From: Peromyscus leucopus
Lineage: Eukaryota > Chordata > Mammalia > Rodentia > Cricetidae
Length of the DNA: 64,000 bases
Direction of reading: 5' to 3'
Assembly: GCF_004664715.2 (NCBI RefSeq)
Contig: NC_051075.1
Coordinates: 35,999,495 to 36,063,494, forward strand
Positions 46,480 through 57,870 of this stretch are shown here, in pieces. How positions within the stretch are numbered: the first letter of the stretch is position 1; each line of letters begins with the position of its first letter. The position numbers and the translations under genes are program-made. The notes under the pieces were generated by a model, which was not told where the DNA came from, ran no database searches, and was given only the letters and a program-made list of their open reading frames with translations.

Positions 46480-48060
46480 AGAAATCAACAACTTATCCAT
46501 TACTTCTGAACTCAGCCTCACTCAAATTGTCAGGACATGAGCAGAGTCTAGCCAGATTCTTTGCTAGAATGTAAGGTGAATGGCCTCTAGGCAAGTGTCC
46601 AATAGCCTTGCTCTTGTTCTCCTCTGGAACCATATAAGCTAGGTTCCTACTGTGTACATGCCTACTATCTCACATGCTCTACACTCAGATGCTAGGAGAG
46701 GTGCTCCCCACTAAAGAAGACAACTGATAAAGATGCAGATTCATTTTAAAAGGGAAAGCCTTCATAGAGAATGCCCCTGAAGGTGGTCCATGCTCAAAAA
46801 CAACTGTTTAGAGAAGTGCTCCCTCACAGTTGTGGCAGAATGAGTCCAAACAACGAGCTGACAGCAGGACTTAGGAGCATGACCTAGGTGGTACTGATTT
46901 TGCAAGATTGACTTGGTTACAGAGGCTTACACAAGATCCCAGGAAGCTGTTGAAGCCACACAATGTGTAAAAGGGACAGGTCTTCTAAAAAGATGGCCCT
47001 GAGAGACCACTGAGGGAGTCTCAGTGAAGCCTAAATTGCAATGGAGATCTCAAATATTGGAGATGCCCGAACATTGGGATGTCTACTAAAGAAAGCTTCG
47101 GGCATAGAGTGGAGTTGGCTCAAGAGAGGTACTAGGCAGGATTGGAGGGACAGGATCTCTTGAGCCACCATAAACCTCAAATATCAGAAACGGAGCTACA
47201 AGTTTAGATGTTTGTCCTGTTGTGTTTTAGTCTTTCTTTGCTGTTCTCCAACCCCCCAGTTTTGGAGCAGAGTAGTTATTCTGTTCCATTATCTGTTGTG
47301 ATTATGTAATGTGATTTTCTTTTGGTTTACAGAGACTCACAACAGAGTTTGCCTTGACACTAAAAAGAGACTCTGAATTTGAAGGACTTTTAGCAGTCTT
47401 AGAATTCCTAAGGCTTAAATGACTTACTTATAATTACTTATAACTTATAAACAAGATAAAAGTATTTTACATAACCATGAGCATTTAAGAGTAAGGAATG
47501 GAAAGTTATTCTTAAAATATTACATGCTAAAGTGTCAAATTGACAAGGTTTGAGGGAGTTTCCAGAAAGGATTGTCTGGAGGGTGTAAGACCACTTTAAA
47601 TTTGGGTATCACTGTCCCATGGAATGAAGTCCTAGACTAAAAAGTGGGCAACGGAGGAATCTAGCTGAGTGTCAGTATTCCCTTTTCTTGGTTTTCTGAC
47701 TTGCCTAGATATAAGCAGATTCCTGTTACCACAGCTGCCTTTCCCACCTTGCTAGCCAGCACCATGCCTTCCCACCATTAGAGAATATATAGGAAAATCA
47801 CGAATCAAAATAAACCTTTTACTTTTTAAGATGTGTTTTATTTCTGTTTATGTGTATGTGCATTTTTGCATGTGTGTTCACATGTATACGGGTGCCTCTC
47901 AGGCAAGAAGAAAGAATCAGACTGGAGTTCCAGTAGTGATTCATCTAGCAGGGGGGTTGGGAAACAGACATGGGTGCTCTGCAAAAGTAACAAGCATTCT
48001 TAACAGCTGAGCCATCTCTTCATTCACCAGACCTTGGCAATGTTAAGAAGCATTGATCAG
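46480..48060 (+). mobile_element. Possible decayed MaLR internal region and 3' LTR
   Basis: 'tggccctgagagaccactga', 'tgtgattatgtaatgtgatt', 'ttcttttggtttacagagac' resemble the non-coding internal part of MaLR elements. Near 47528 a 'gtcaaattgacaaggtttga' LTR-like part follows, ending in 'caaaataaaccttttacttt'. A B3-like SINE (47825-48025) interrupts it. Tentative. Confidence 0.4.
47825..48025 (-). mobile_element. B3-like SINE, antisense
   Basis: 'cctctcaggcaagaagaaag', 'gggtgctctgcaaaagtaac', 'cttaacagctgagccatctc' read as a B3 in reverse. Diverged. Confidence 0.7.
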
Positions 48061-48379
48061 GTATGCAGTGGACTGTCCTTCAGTTGAGACCCAATGTTTT
48101 CCTCAAGACTGATTTGAAGTTTCAGGGTTTAAGAAGGAACCACAAAGATAAAATGCCATCCCTGTCACATCATAGCAAGGATGCACACTGTCAACTTGAC
48201 TTACTGCTGTTGATGTTAACCTTGCAGTCACACCAGCAGCTCCTGTCCTGCCCTGTGTCTTCGTCAGTCAGCGACTGTCAGTGTCAGGTGTTTGTGGATT
48301 TTATCCATTCTACTGTATGTGCAGTGGTATCTCTTTGTTCTTTGTACACACAAATAATGTAAAGTCTTTTTATGTGCTT

Positions 48380-48950
48380 AATTGAATAGATTTGAATAGG
48401 TTTTTTTTGCAAAGGCATCTGTGAAGATCTTTTGCCATTTTTTAAATTATTATTTTTTAATTCTATAATTTAATTTAATTTTACATATCAGCTACAGATT
48501 CCCCTGTCATCTTTTCTCCTGCCCCCACTCCGCGCCCACCACCCAATCCATTCCCCCCCCCCCTGTTCCCATCTCCTCCATGGCAAGGACTCCCCTGGGG
48601 ATTCAGCTCATTGGATTTTTGTTTATTAATTTGCACTTGTTTAAAACATTTGGAGTAAATCTTTCATCAAATACATGACTCTCCCACTCAGTGACTTCCC
48701 TTTTGATTTTCTTGACAATATCATTCAAAAGCAAAGCTGTAATTTTAATAATTCCTTACCATTTTTTTTCCACAGAACTGGCTTTCAGAGTTTTCTCTTA
48801 AATCTAATATATACAACTCAAAGTCACAAATGTTCTCCTGGAAGGTTTATAGTTTTATATATCATGTCCAGGCCTATGAACTATTCTGAGTTAATTTTTA
48901 TAAGACTTGTGGCTTGGTGTCACATTGTTGCATATCACTTGCTGGGAAAT
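48380..48950 (-). mobile_element. Ancient L1 ORF2 antisense with younger L1 tail inside
   Basis: 'gatcttttgccattttttaa', 'ggagtaaatctttcatcaaa', 'ttttgattttcttgacaata', 'ctgagttaatttttataaga' match antisense mammalian L1 ORF2 order. A rodent L1 3' end (about 48436-48610: 'ttttacatatcagctacaga', C-rich tract, 'cccctggggattcagctc') is inserted in the same orientation. Confidence 0.7.
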
Positions 48951-49324
48951 CGATGAAAGTTGGAATGGAAGATGATGTGCCAGTGAGGGTTAAAAGCTTA
49001 AGGAACTAAAGGCTTTGTTTTCGATAAAAGAATAAATTATGTCATCCTACTATGTTCACTATGACGCATTTCATCTGTCTTCACATCTCATCTGGAGAAG
49101 TAAGTGGACAAGCTTCATAAAGTCTCTTTTTCAGTTTCAGAGTTACTTTTGACTGCCACTGATAACAACAAAAATTCATGACTATACTACTAGTTCACAG
49201 GGCTCTTTTAGAAGGGAAAAAAATTAAACTTCTGAGAAACTCAAAAGCCAGTACAAATAGGAATTACCAAGCACTACTGTATAATGAACAGTCTTATAAA
49301 TCATCCCCTTACTTTGTGGAGAAC

Positions 49325-49690
49325 TCTTGTGGGATGTTCTGTATGCTGTGAATGTATTGCTCTGATTGGTAGATAAATAAAATGCTGATTGGTCAGTAGC
49401 CAGGCAGAAAGTATAGGTGGGATAAGCAGACAAGGAGAATTCTGGGAAGAGGAATGGCTGAGTCAGGAGTCACCAGCCAGACACAGAGGAAGCAAGATGT
49501 GAAGGCAGAACTGAGAAAAGGTACCAAGCCACGTGGCTAAACATAAATAAGATTTATGGGTTAATTTAAGTGTAAGAGCTAGTCAGTAACAAGCCTGAGC
49601 CAATGGCTGAGCAGTTATGATTAATATAAACTTCTGAGTGATTGTTTTATAAGCAGCCAAGGGACTGCATGGCTGGGCAGAACATATACA

Positions 49691-49734
<44 letters not shown>

Positions 49735-49751
49735 CCAGCCTTCCAGCAACA
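49325..49751 (+). mobile_element. Class II ERV solo LTR (family B)
   Basis: Aligns with 52879-53266: 'tgtgggatgttctgtatgct', 'tgctgattggtcagtagcca', 'gtgggataagcagacaagga', 'ttatgggttaatttaagtgt', and the 'ccagcaaca' end. Flanks GAGAAC and GAGAAG form a 6-bp duplication with one change. A CA/A run near its 3' end has expanded. Confidence 0.8.
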
Positions 49752-50689
49752 GAGAAGCTTTTAATGTATAAACATTCATTCTAGAAAGCTCCACCATGTC
49801 TACTTATAGCCCAGGGCTCTGACCAACATGCCCCGTAAAGCAACTTGAAAAGATTAAGACTCCCCAGTCCAGTGCTTCTCCCTTCTGCTCCACTTTCTTT
49901 CTCGGCAGAGGGCTACATGAAGCCATAAGGAAACGATACATTTGCAGGTCTCTTCAAAACACAGGTTCAATGCTTGAGCTGAACAGTAGGCAAACTCTTA
50001 CCTTGAACCTCCTGTAACATACCATGTTCTGCCCAAAGAAACCTGAAATTGTCCTTTTCTCCCACGTTCACATCCAAAGTTGAATGTCAGACACAATCTC
50101 AGACCACAAACAAACAACCTACTAAAAAGACATCAACCCCACATCAGCCAAGTCTTCTGCCAAGGAATACATGAAGGGGCTGGCTGCATGAGGCCACGTT
50201 AGTCCTGGAGACTAGAGTTTGGCAGAACGAGGCTAATCACTGAGTGAAAAGCTAGCCAATTCTTACTTTTGTTTGAGTTTCCCAGTTCTTTGACTTTTGT
50301 CTTATTCCTGGGTTTTGCTCAGCCTCAGATTCCCGTTCAATAAAAACATGAAAGTGTAGTTCTTAGCCCACCTGTGTCCTCAATAGACTGCCAAATCATT
50401 CTAGCTTTGAAACAAATTAACTAATGTTCCCAAAATGTGAAATATTTCTGTCCCTGCCCAAGTTGAAATAGAAAGGCAAAAAGAAAGAAAGAAAAAAGAC
50501 AAGAAAAACTCAAATTGAAGATTTCAAATGCAAGATCTGAATAATGAGTTAGTACTCTCCTTCCACTGGCAAACCAAAAGTTCTCAAGTACAGAATATTT
50601 AAAATATTTCCTAGTAAGCAAAAGAAATGACTTTTTTCCAAAAAGGGAAATGCAGGCAAGTAATGACACTGTCAGTGTTGATATTTCCA
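49752..50689. other. Unique sequence, no gene seen
   Basis: No repeat or supported gene. Confidence 0.4.
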
Positions 50690-51085
50690 TTAGCTTGAAG
50701 TCACATTAAAGACACCTATAATTAATTGGAAATATATTTTGCATACAAAAGATTTGTCAAGAATACCATGTGCACATTACATTCTAATTTTGTTGACCTG
50801 GGTCTTCCTATGTCTGGAAACAACTTCTGTAATGAATATCTAACCTTTGCTATGTGAAATGGGGGACTAAATGAAGCTCACATTTAAATGTAACTGAAAA
50901 TGTGTCAAGTGAGTTGTAAGTGAATAAAGCATGTCAGAATGATTATTTTCTAAAGGTGACAGACACTGTGGCTGTATTTTCAGGTATTTGGAGAAGCTAT
51001 TAAAATTCTAGCAAGGTCTATCAGGTTCAGAGAATGACACTGGAAATTTATTACAGGTGCCAAATTCGCTCGTATTCTGAAGTGT
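50690..51085. promoter_or_regulatory. Candidate conserved non-coding block
   Basis: Repeat-free, AT-rich, with well-preserved motif cores such as 'ctataattaattggaa' and 'tttttgcatacaaaag'-like POU/homeodomain sites. Even base composition suggests constraint. Inference only. Confidence 0.3.
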
Positions 51086-51339
51086 GTTAATGTTTCCCAC
51101 AGCAGACTACTATAAAATTCATTTTAAGCTCTTTGGGGGAAATGTGTTTATGAAAATCACAGAGCCTCCAAAGGGAAAATGGAAGAGTGAATGAGTCTAT
51201 GCATATCTTTGTGTATGCAAATTGCCATATTACCCACTGATAAATTCCAAATTCTAGAATAGGCTTATCCATAGGTCTCACCTTCCAAAGGGTCATATAC
51301 AAAATGTATTCATCAAACCTCAACAAGCACCCTGGAATT

Positions 51340-51582
51340 CATGTGTATGTGTGTGTGCATGTGTATGATGGTCAACTAGAGGTTGACTTTGGGGACCTAC
51401 CTGTATTTACTTACCCACCTTATTTATTTGAGATGAGACCTCTCAACTAAACCCAGAGCTCACCAGTTCAGCTAAGCTGACCGGCCAATGAGCCCCAATT
51501 ATCCCCGTCTTTGTTTTATCCCTAGAAATCTAGGATTATGAGCTCAAACTGCTGTGTACCATTTTTAGTTCTTATTGGCTTG

Positions 51583-51630
<48 letters not shown>

Positions 51631-51720
51631 GTTATATGCATGTGAAGCATCCAAATTCAGGTCCTCTTGCTTAAGAGTCAAGTACTTCACCGACTGAGCC
51701 ATGGCCACAGCCCCTGGTCT
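51340..51720 (-). mobile_element. RSINE1/B4 SINE, antisense, with (GCTT)n
   Basis: 'gtcaactagaggttgacttt', 'tttgagatgagacctctcaa', 'ccagagctcaccagttcagc', 'ctgaccggccaatgagcccc', then a GCTT array (about 51586-51630) and 'gaagcatccaaattcaggtc', 'caccgactgagccatggcca'. Full layout of the fused SINE in reverse. Confidence 0.82.
51583..51630. repeat. (GCTT)n microsatellite
   Basis: About eleven GCTT units inside the SINE. It gives the alanine-serine-lysine-glutamine repeat at the end of a spurious minus frame. Confidence 0.95.
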
Positions 51721-52055
51721 TTCTTTTTTCTGTGCTGCCTCCATGACCTCATCTGCTCTCAGAAGAATAAACTTCCAAATGCCTCTTTCATTCAACCATT
51801 GTCAAATACTCTGAAACCCTCAAAACCTCCATAAACCAGTGTAACAGAGAAGGAAACTGTGAGTAAATGAATTTTCTTTCTATTCACTCAATGACTCAAA
51901 AGGCAGATGTAGTTGTGAAATGTAAGACATCAAATGGCACTGTTAAGACTGAGGTTATACAGTTCATACATGTATTGAATATTGCATGTTTCTCATTAAT
52001 ATACACAACATATAGAGGATTTTTTTATACATCAGTTTGAAAAGTAAATTTAAAC

Positions 52056-52178
52056 CAGGCAGGATGACACGCGCCTGTAATCCAAGCACTTACGAGGCAG
52101 AATCAGAGGGCTTCCAAGTTCCAGGTCAGCCTGGACTGTATAGTTAAGGTCCTTTCTCACCCAAAACCAAACCAAAAC
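52056..52178 (+). mobile_element. Old B1 SINE
   Basis: 'aaaccaggcaggatgacacg', 'cctgtaatccaagcacttac', 'ggtcagcctggactgtatag' and an 'aaaccaaaccaaaac' tail. Diverged. Confidence 0.8.
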
Positions 52179-52872
52179 ATAACTTCAGGGAATACAATTA
52201 TAGTTCAGCTCATTACTCAGCTTCAATTTTATAGAATACCTAAATGATTGTCATTGTTTTGTTCAAACAAATAAACTCTGAGGCATAATGTAGCGTTTAG
52301 CAACATGCTTGGGATCTCTCTCAGAAGGACCTACTAAAGAGCTTGTATTAAGGGCATTGTTATGCTCCTGGACTGGAAGAACCTTGGAGAAATGTGTGAG
52401 GAGGTGTTCTTCTCTTGGATCTCAGAGGTTCCTTCACTACTCCTAATCACTGGGGTAGCTAATTCCCTCTAAAGATGATGTCATAAACTGATAACCTCTA
52501 GATGCTCCTGAATTTTACAGGACACCATTCGAATCAGATATCACCAACTTTGAGCTCACTTTTCCAGTTCCGATCCTTCCCAGTACACCTCCCACCTTAT
52601 TGTTAAGTCTTTTTCCAATTCTCACCAGACTTTAAGCCACCTGCTTCTACCCCTGAGTTACATCCTCCCTCCAGCTTTATAGAACCAGTGCCAAAGAAGC
52701 AGTAAGCAATGGAAAAGAAGTGGATATAACCAAATATATAGTGTACATCATTAATACAAAGACGTGCCTTTGAAAATAAAAGTGTCTCCTAGAAAAGGCA
52801 GAATTTTCTGCTGAGAAATATAGACTGGGAAAAGTCAGACTATTTTCTGAGCCCTCCAGGCTTTCTTTCCAA
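52179..52872. other. Unique sequence, no gene seen
   Basis: No repeat or gene recognised. Confidence 0.4.
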
Positions 52873-52878
52873 GTTTAT

Positions 52879-53266
52879 TGTAGCTAGAGTTTTCCTGCCT
52901 TGCCCACAGTCAGGACAAATCTCTGTCACCCGCCAGTCCCACAGCCGCTCAGACCCAACCAAGTAAACACAAAGACTTATATTGCTTACAAACTGTATGG
53001 CCATGGCAGGCTTCTTGCTAACTGTTCTTATAGCTTAAATTAATCCATTTCAACAAATCTATACCTTGCCATGTGGCTCATGGCTTACCGGCGTCTTCAC
53101 ATGCTGCTTGTCATGGCGGTGGCTGGCAGTGTCTCCTCCCACCTTCCTGTTCTCTCAATTCTCCTCTCTGTTAGTCCCGCCTATACTTCCTGCCTAGCCA
53201 CGGGTCAATCAGTGTTTTATTTATTGACCAGTCAGAGCAATTTAACATACAGACCATCCCACAGCA
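52879..53266 (-). mobile_element. Class II ERV solo LTR (family B), exact target duplication
   Basis: On the minus strand it begins TGCTGTGGGATGGTCT and ends CTCTAGCTACA. Flanked by exact GTTTAT (52873-52878 and 53267-53272). Carries an 'aataaataaaacac' signal near the U3 start and matches 49325-49751. No internal retroviral genes. Confidence 0.9.
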
Positions 53267-53272
53267 GTTTAT

Positions 53273-54405
53273 AATGTAAAAGGAGGTGACAACTAGTGTT
53301 AAGTTGCTGGTGATAACTACCATTAAGGAACTTAAATCTGAGCACATGAAAGACTCCCCCTCACCCCTACATACAAACACACCGCCTTATCTTGTCCCTT
53401 GCCCTGGGTATGTGACCAGTGTCAAAAAATACAACAAGGCGCCCACTGATGGTTTACCCCTAGCTTGTGGGCCTCTGACAGCATCACTTCTGATGACCTA
53501 TTTAAGCCTCATATTCTTCTGGGTATGCTCTGCAAGATTTTCAAAGAAACCCATTCAGAAAGAAAGACCATACCTGTTGTTTGAAGTCCATAGTGTATTG
53601 TTGACAGATGACAAAATGAAAGATGAACTCTTCAATTCCTCTCTTGCTTTTGTCCTCACAGTCAAGAGAAAAGATATTTAGACTGAAGTTCATAGAACAA
53701 ACACCGGAGATGTGGGAATCGAAGCCCCAGATGAGAGAAGCGGTTCTGAAACAGCATCCATGGGCTATAAACAAGTTCTCATCTCTTGACCTGAAGATTA
53801 TATTTCAGGTTACTGAGCAAACTTGCACTCGAGTTGACAAATTCCTGTGAGTAATTGTTAGAAAACTGCAGAAAAGAAAGCTGCTACATCACTGGAGATG
53901 GCAAATGTGATTTTCATATACGGGGTGAGCTACACGCCATATGGATTCAATCCCCACAACTAGGACTGAAAAATAGTACGACATTCTTAGAAAGGCTTGT
54001 AACCAACAGATCTATAAATGAGGATAATAATGTATTATATTGAACACCAATCTGTTTGTCACTTGCTTTTAATAACTAATAATAATAATAAACTAATAAT
54101 ATAGTTTAAGGTAGGGGAGTCTTTTAAATATATAAATGATAGGATTTTAAGACAGAATTTAGTTTGAGTTTATTTTATTTTTATATTATATCCCATATAA
54201 AATAAAATTCTAAAAGAAATGCGCCTCTGGCAAATAGAATTTAAATTGTATTTGGAATTTAAATATGTAGTCACCAAACCCCAAATGTATTTTTTTACAT
54301 GTTCTTACAAGCTATGGCTCTTCCAACCTGTACTTAAATATATAGGCTCTGTACTAAAGAGGAGGACTTCACACTTTGATCCTTATCTTCTGTTTCTCAT
54401 TTTTA
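53273..54405. other. Unique sequence around the exon candidate
   Basis: No repeat recognised. It includes the exon-like block described separately. A run of AAT units lies near 54072-54092. Confidence 0.4.
53662..53846 (+). CDS. Candidate internal exon, unknown gene
   Basis: The preceding 30 bases form a strong pyrimidine tract ending TCCTCACAG. The block ends at a perfect donor GTGAGTAAT (from 53847). Between them one frame is open for all 185 bp (61 codons plus two bases), with mixed polar and hydrophobic residues, while the other two plus frames stop early. Four CpG pairs are retained. If unspliced, the frame would stop at once at TGA (53848-53850). I recognise no domain. It may be an exon of an unannotated transcript, a non-coding RNA exon, or chance. 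Confidence 0.25.
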
Positions 54406-54660
54406 CACTTGTCATGTTCTAGTCTTCTTTCAAGTCCTTAGGAACATCAAGTTCACTCTCCTAATTTCTCCAACTGTTCTTTTCTTTATTCTGCATAAAA
54501 TGTTCTGCATCTGGCTTTTCACTTGGCTAGCTCCATCTTGATGCTCAAGTTTCACCTTAAAATACTCCTCCTGGAAGAGGTTTCCTTGACAACCCTCCCT
54601 GAAGCAGACTCCTTGTCTATGCCTCTCTTTCATCCAGTCCTGTAATACAAATTGCTAAAT

Positions 54661-55351
54661 GGTCTTTTTATTAAAACAAAAAAATAAAATAAAACCCAGA
54701 GCCTGATATTGGGGTGAGTGCTGAAAGATCAGAGAGATAAAGGAACAAGCCACCTCTTACCTCTAGGACTCCTCAGCCCGAAAAGCTTTCCTCAGCTGAA
54801 AGACTCCTAGCTAAGTAAGGCTTTAGTTCCTGTCTCCTCACCCCTTCTATGCCTTTCTCCACCCAGTGGAGAGGAATATCACTTCCTTCCTAGCACTGGG
54901 ATTAAAGGCATGTGTGCTTCCCAAGCAAAGGCATGAGATCTCAAGTGCTGAAATTAAAGATGTGTACCTCCACTGCCTGGCTCTATTTCTCTCCTAGACT
55001 GAGTCAATCTCATGTAGTCCAGGGTGGCTTTGAATTCACAGAAATCCAGACAGATCTCTGCCTCCCAAATGCTAGGGTTAAAGGTGTGTGCCACCACTGC
55101 CTAACCTCTATGTTTAATCTAGTGGCTGCTTAGCCGGGCAGTGGTGGCGCATGCCTTTAATCTCAGCACTCAGGAGGCAGAGGCAGGTGGATCTTTGTGA
55201 GTTCGAGGCCAGCCTGGTCTACAGAGCGAGATCCAGGAAAGGCACAAAGCTACACAGAGAAAACCTGTCTCGGAAAAAAAAAAAATCTAGTGGCTGCTTC
55301 TCTTCTCTGATTTTCAGGCAAATTTATTAGGGTATTTAATATATCACCACA
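54661..55351 (-). mobile_element. Composite repeat copy 2 (B1-containing, LTR-like)
   Basis: Begins 'ggtctttttattaaaac', then 'gagcctgatattggggtgag' and 'ctgaaagatcagagagataa', two B1-like antisense modules, and 'attttcaggcaaatttatta' to 'atatcaccaca'. Same ends as copies 1, 3 and 4. Invaded by a separate young sense B1 at 55133-55286. Confidence 0.75.
55133..55286 (+). mobile_element. Cricetid B1 SINE with 16-bp target duplication
   Basis: Full B1 ('gccgggcagtggtggcgcat' to 'tctcgg' plus A tail) flanked by exact AATCTAGTGGCTGCTT on both sides (55116-55131 and 55285-55300). A young insertion inside the composite repeat. Confidence 0.96.
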
Positions 55352-57088
55352 CAGCCCCTTTAGCTCTAGATGACCAATCTGGTTATTTCCTTCTTAGCAT
55401 CCTCCTCAATTTGGAATTATTTTACCTGTTCACATGTGTTATTTTCAGTCCAGACTATAAATTCTAGTGGACAGAGGAAGAAAGTTTGTTTGTGCTCCCC
55501 TGGGGAGGAAAGACACCACCACAAACATTAAGGGCAAAGGCTCATAGTTCACAACCTAGATGAAAATGATATTTTGCTAATTCATAGTGTGTTGTCCCTA
55601 GTTTCTCTGGCTTCAATGACTTCTTGGTACATAAGAAAAGAAAGCTTTCCCTTTGTCAAAAGTTTTTAGATGAATAACAGATAAAGGTTCTTAGCATATA
55701 GTCACTGCATGATAAATGATAGTTATGGTTTTAGTTCCTAGCATACAATAAGTGCTGAGTAAGTATTTGTTAAATGAATGGCTTCTTCAAAGAGTGGGCT
55801 GTGCTGAAATGTCAAAACAAACTGGAGATAATCTATCAGATTATGAACTGATCATTACCTGGAAGAGATTTATGACCTCAGATACATGGTCATTACTATT
55901 TGTAATCTATTCATCTATTCTAGGTTGACTTCCTAAATGGCTTTTCTAACTATCCATCACTTTATAGAAAGCCTCAAAGGACTAGCCCAGAGCCTCTAGC
56001 TTAGAGTACATCAAAACAATAAAAATATTTTGATGGCCATGAACACCATATCCCCTTCCCTCCACCTCTCAATTCAACTCTGCCTTCACCTCTATTTTAG
56101 CAACTCATGAAGAAAAAATCCTCTCATTTTCTTTAACTACCAGGGCCAGTTCTACGCAAAGGTCTTAATTGTGGTTTCTATTGCTATAATAAAATGCCAT
56201 TACCCAAAGCAATGTGAGGAATAGCAGCTTACAGTTTTAATGTCATACTCCATCATTGAGGGAAGTCAGGGGAGGAACTCACAGCAGGAACTGAAGTAGA
56301 AGTCATGGAGGAACACTGCTTATAGGATTGCTCCTGACTGCCTCATAATGTTTTCTTATACAAATCAGAACTACCTGCTCAGGGATGGAAATGCACAGAG
56401 TCAATTGGGCCCTCCAACATAAATCATTAATCAAGAAAATTCCCCCTCAGGCTTTCCCACAGTCTCATCTGGTACCAGCACTTTCTGAATTGAGGTTCCC
56501 TTCTTTCAAATGACTCTAGAGTGTATGAAGTTGACAAGAAAACTAACCAGGAGAATTGATCCCTTGTCAAGTTAACACACAACACATTACTATTAAACCA
56601 TAACCTTTCCTTTCTTGTTCATCCCCAAGGTTTTGTATTAATATTAATATCACAATATGAAACATCCTAACTTTTAAAAGTCCCACAGTCTTTAAAAGTT
56701 TCAATATGTTAATAGTTCAGTCTCTTTAAAACATCCAAAACCTCAAAGCATCTCTAAAATATCAAAAAACAGTCTAAAAATTCCAAAGTCTCTTGACTGT
56801 GGGGTCCTATTAAATTTTTTAAAATATATATATTCTTACTTAAAGAAAGAATAATTGAGCATAGTCACAATAAAATTGAAGCAACATAAATCTTCAACAG
56901 GGTATAAAGGTCGATACTTGATGCTATAACCTGATAATGATTCTCTGGGCTCCCAAGGGCCTGGGCTAGTTCTCTAACTGTCCTCTGCAAAATACAGAGC
57001 TTGTCTTCTAGGCTCATGCTGGTTCCACTCCCATCTGCAGCTGTCCATGACTCTCCCTCCACAGTACTGACGAATCAAAAATGTTGGG

Positions 57089-57486
57089 GTCCCCAATGCC
57101 AACTTATGCACCAGGGACAGATCCCAGTCCCACTGCTAGGGGTCCCACAAACAGACCAAGCTACACAACTGTCACTGACATGCAGAAGGCCTAGGTCTGT
57201 CCCATGCAGACTCTAGACTTGGTCAGCTGTCTCTGTGGGTTTCCTCATCATGATCTTGACCCCACCTTGCTCATAGAATCCCTCTTCTCTCTCTCTTCAG
57301 CTGAACTCATGGAGCCCAGCCAAGTGCTTGGCTGTGGATCTCTGCATCTGCTTCCATCAGTTGCCGGATGAAGGTTCTAGGCCTTACCCTTTCTGAGGAG
57401 TAGATGGTGTAGAAAGGGGGTAGGGAGGGAGAATGGAAGGAGAGGATGCAAAGCAAACCATGGTTGGTATGTAAAATAAATTTTAA
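57089..57486 (+). mobile_element. Twin-primed (5'-inverted) rodent L1
   Basis: 57089 to about 57380 is L1 3' UTR in antisense ('ccactgctaggggtcccaca', 'tcatcatgatcttgacccca', 'tgcttccatcagttgccgga'). From about 57381 the 3' end runs in sense ('gccttaccctttctgaggag', 'ggttggtatgtaaaataaat'). The junction is abrupt, as expected for twin priming. 'aaaaatgttggg' before it and 'aaaaatgctggg' after it are the probable target duplication. Confidence 0.82.
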
Positions 57487-57501
57487 AAATTTTATAATTA
57501 G

Positions 57502-57666
57502 GCCGGGCAGTGGAGGCGCATGCCTTTAATCCCAGCACTCGGGAGGCAGAGGCAGGCGGATCTTTGTGAGTTCGAGGCCAGCCTGGGCTACCAAGTGAGT
57601 TCCAGGAAAGGCGCAAAGCTACACAGAGAAACCCTGTCTCGAAAAACCAAAAAAAAAAAAAAAAAA
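57502..57666 (+). mobile_element. Cricetid B1 SINE in an L1 tail
   Basis: Full B1 with intact CpG pairs ('ggaggcgcatgcctttaatc', 'ggcaggcggatctttgtgag') and a tail of about 18 A. Inserted in the A/T-rich tail of the L1, with 'tttataatta' on each side. Confidence 0.96.
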
Positions 57667-57689
57667 TTTATAATTAAAAAAATGCTGGG

Positions 57690-57870
57690 ATGGCTCATGC
57701 TTTTAATCCCAACACTTGGGAGACAGAGTCAGGTGGATCTCTGTGAGTTCAAAGCCAGTCTACAGCCAGAGATCCAGGACAGGCACCAAAACTACACAAA
57801 GAAACCCTGTCTCAAAAAACAAAACAAAAAAACAAAAAAACAAAAAAAAAAGAAAGTAAGAAAAAAGAAA
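57690..57870 (+). mobile_element. B1 SINE, second copy
   Basis: 'atggctcatgcttttaatcc' to 'gaaaccctgtctcaaaaaac' with a long degenerate A-rich tail. Flanked by 'aaaatgctggg' on both sides, which repeats the L1 target duplication a third time. An internal deletion removed part of the 'cagcctggtctacag' region. Confidence 0.92.

Larger units (their letters stand above)
54410..55790 (+). mobile_element. L2 LINE 3' end, split by a composite repeat
   Basis: The left part (54410-54650) has the counterpart of the L2 'aagtttcaccttaaaatact' and 'gaggtttccttgacaaccct' stretch. The right part (from about 55365) continues with 'ggaattattttacctgttca', 'aaattctagtggacagagga' and the classic end 'agtatttgttaaatgaatgg' near 55760-55785. 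The order is correct once 54661-55351 is removed. Confidence 0.75.

Noticed and set aside
46480..47520. A retroviral coding region in the decayed MaLR-like internal sequence
   Set aside because: MaLR internal regions do not encode full retroviral genes, and every frame here is broken early.
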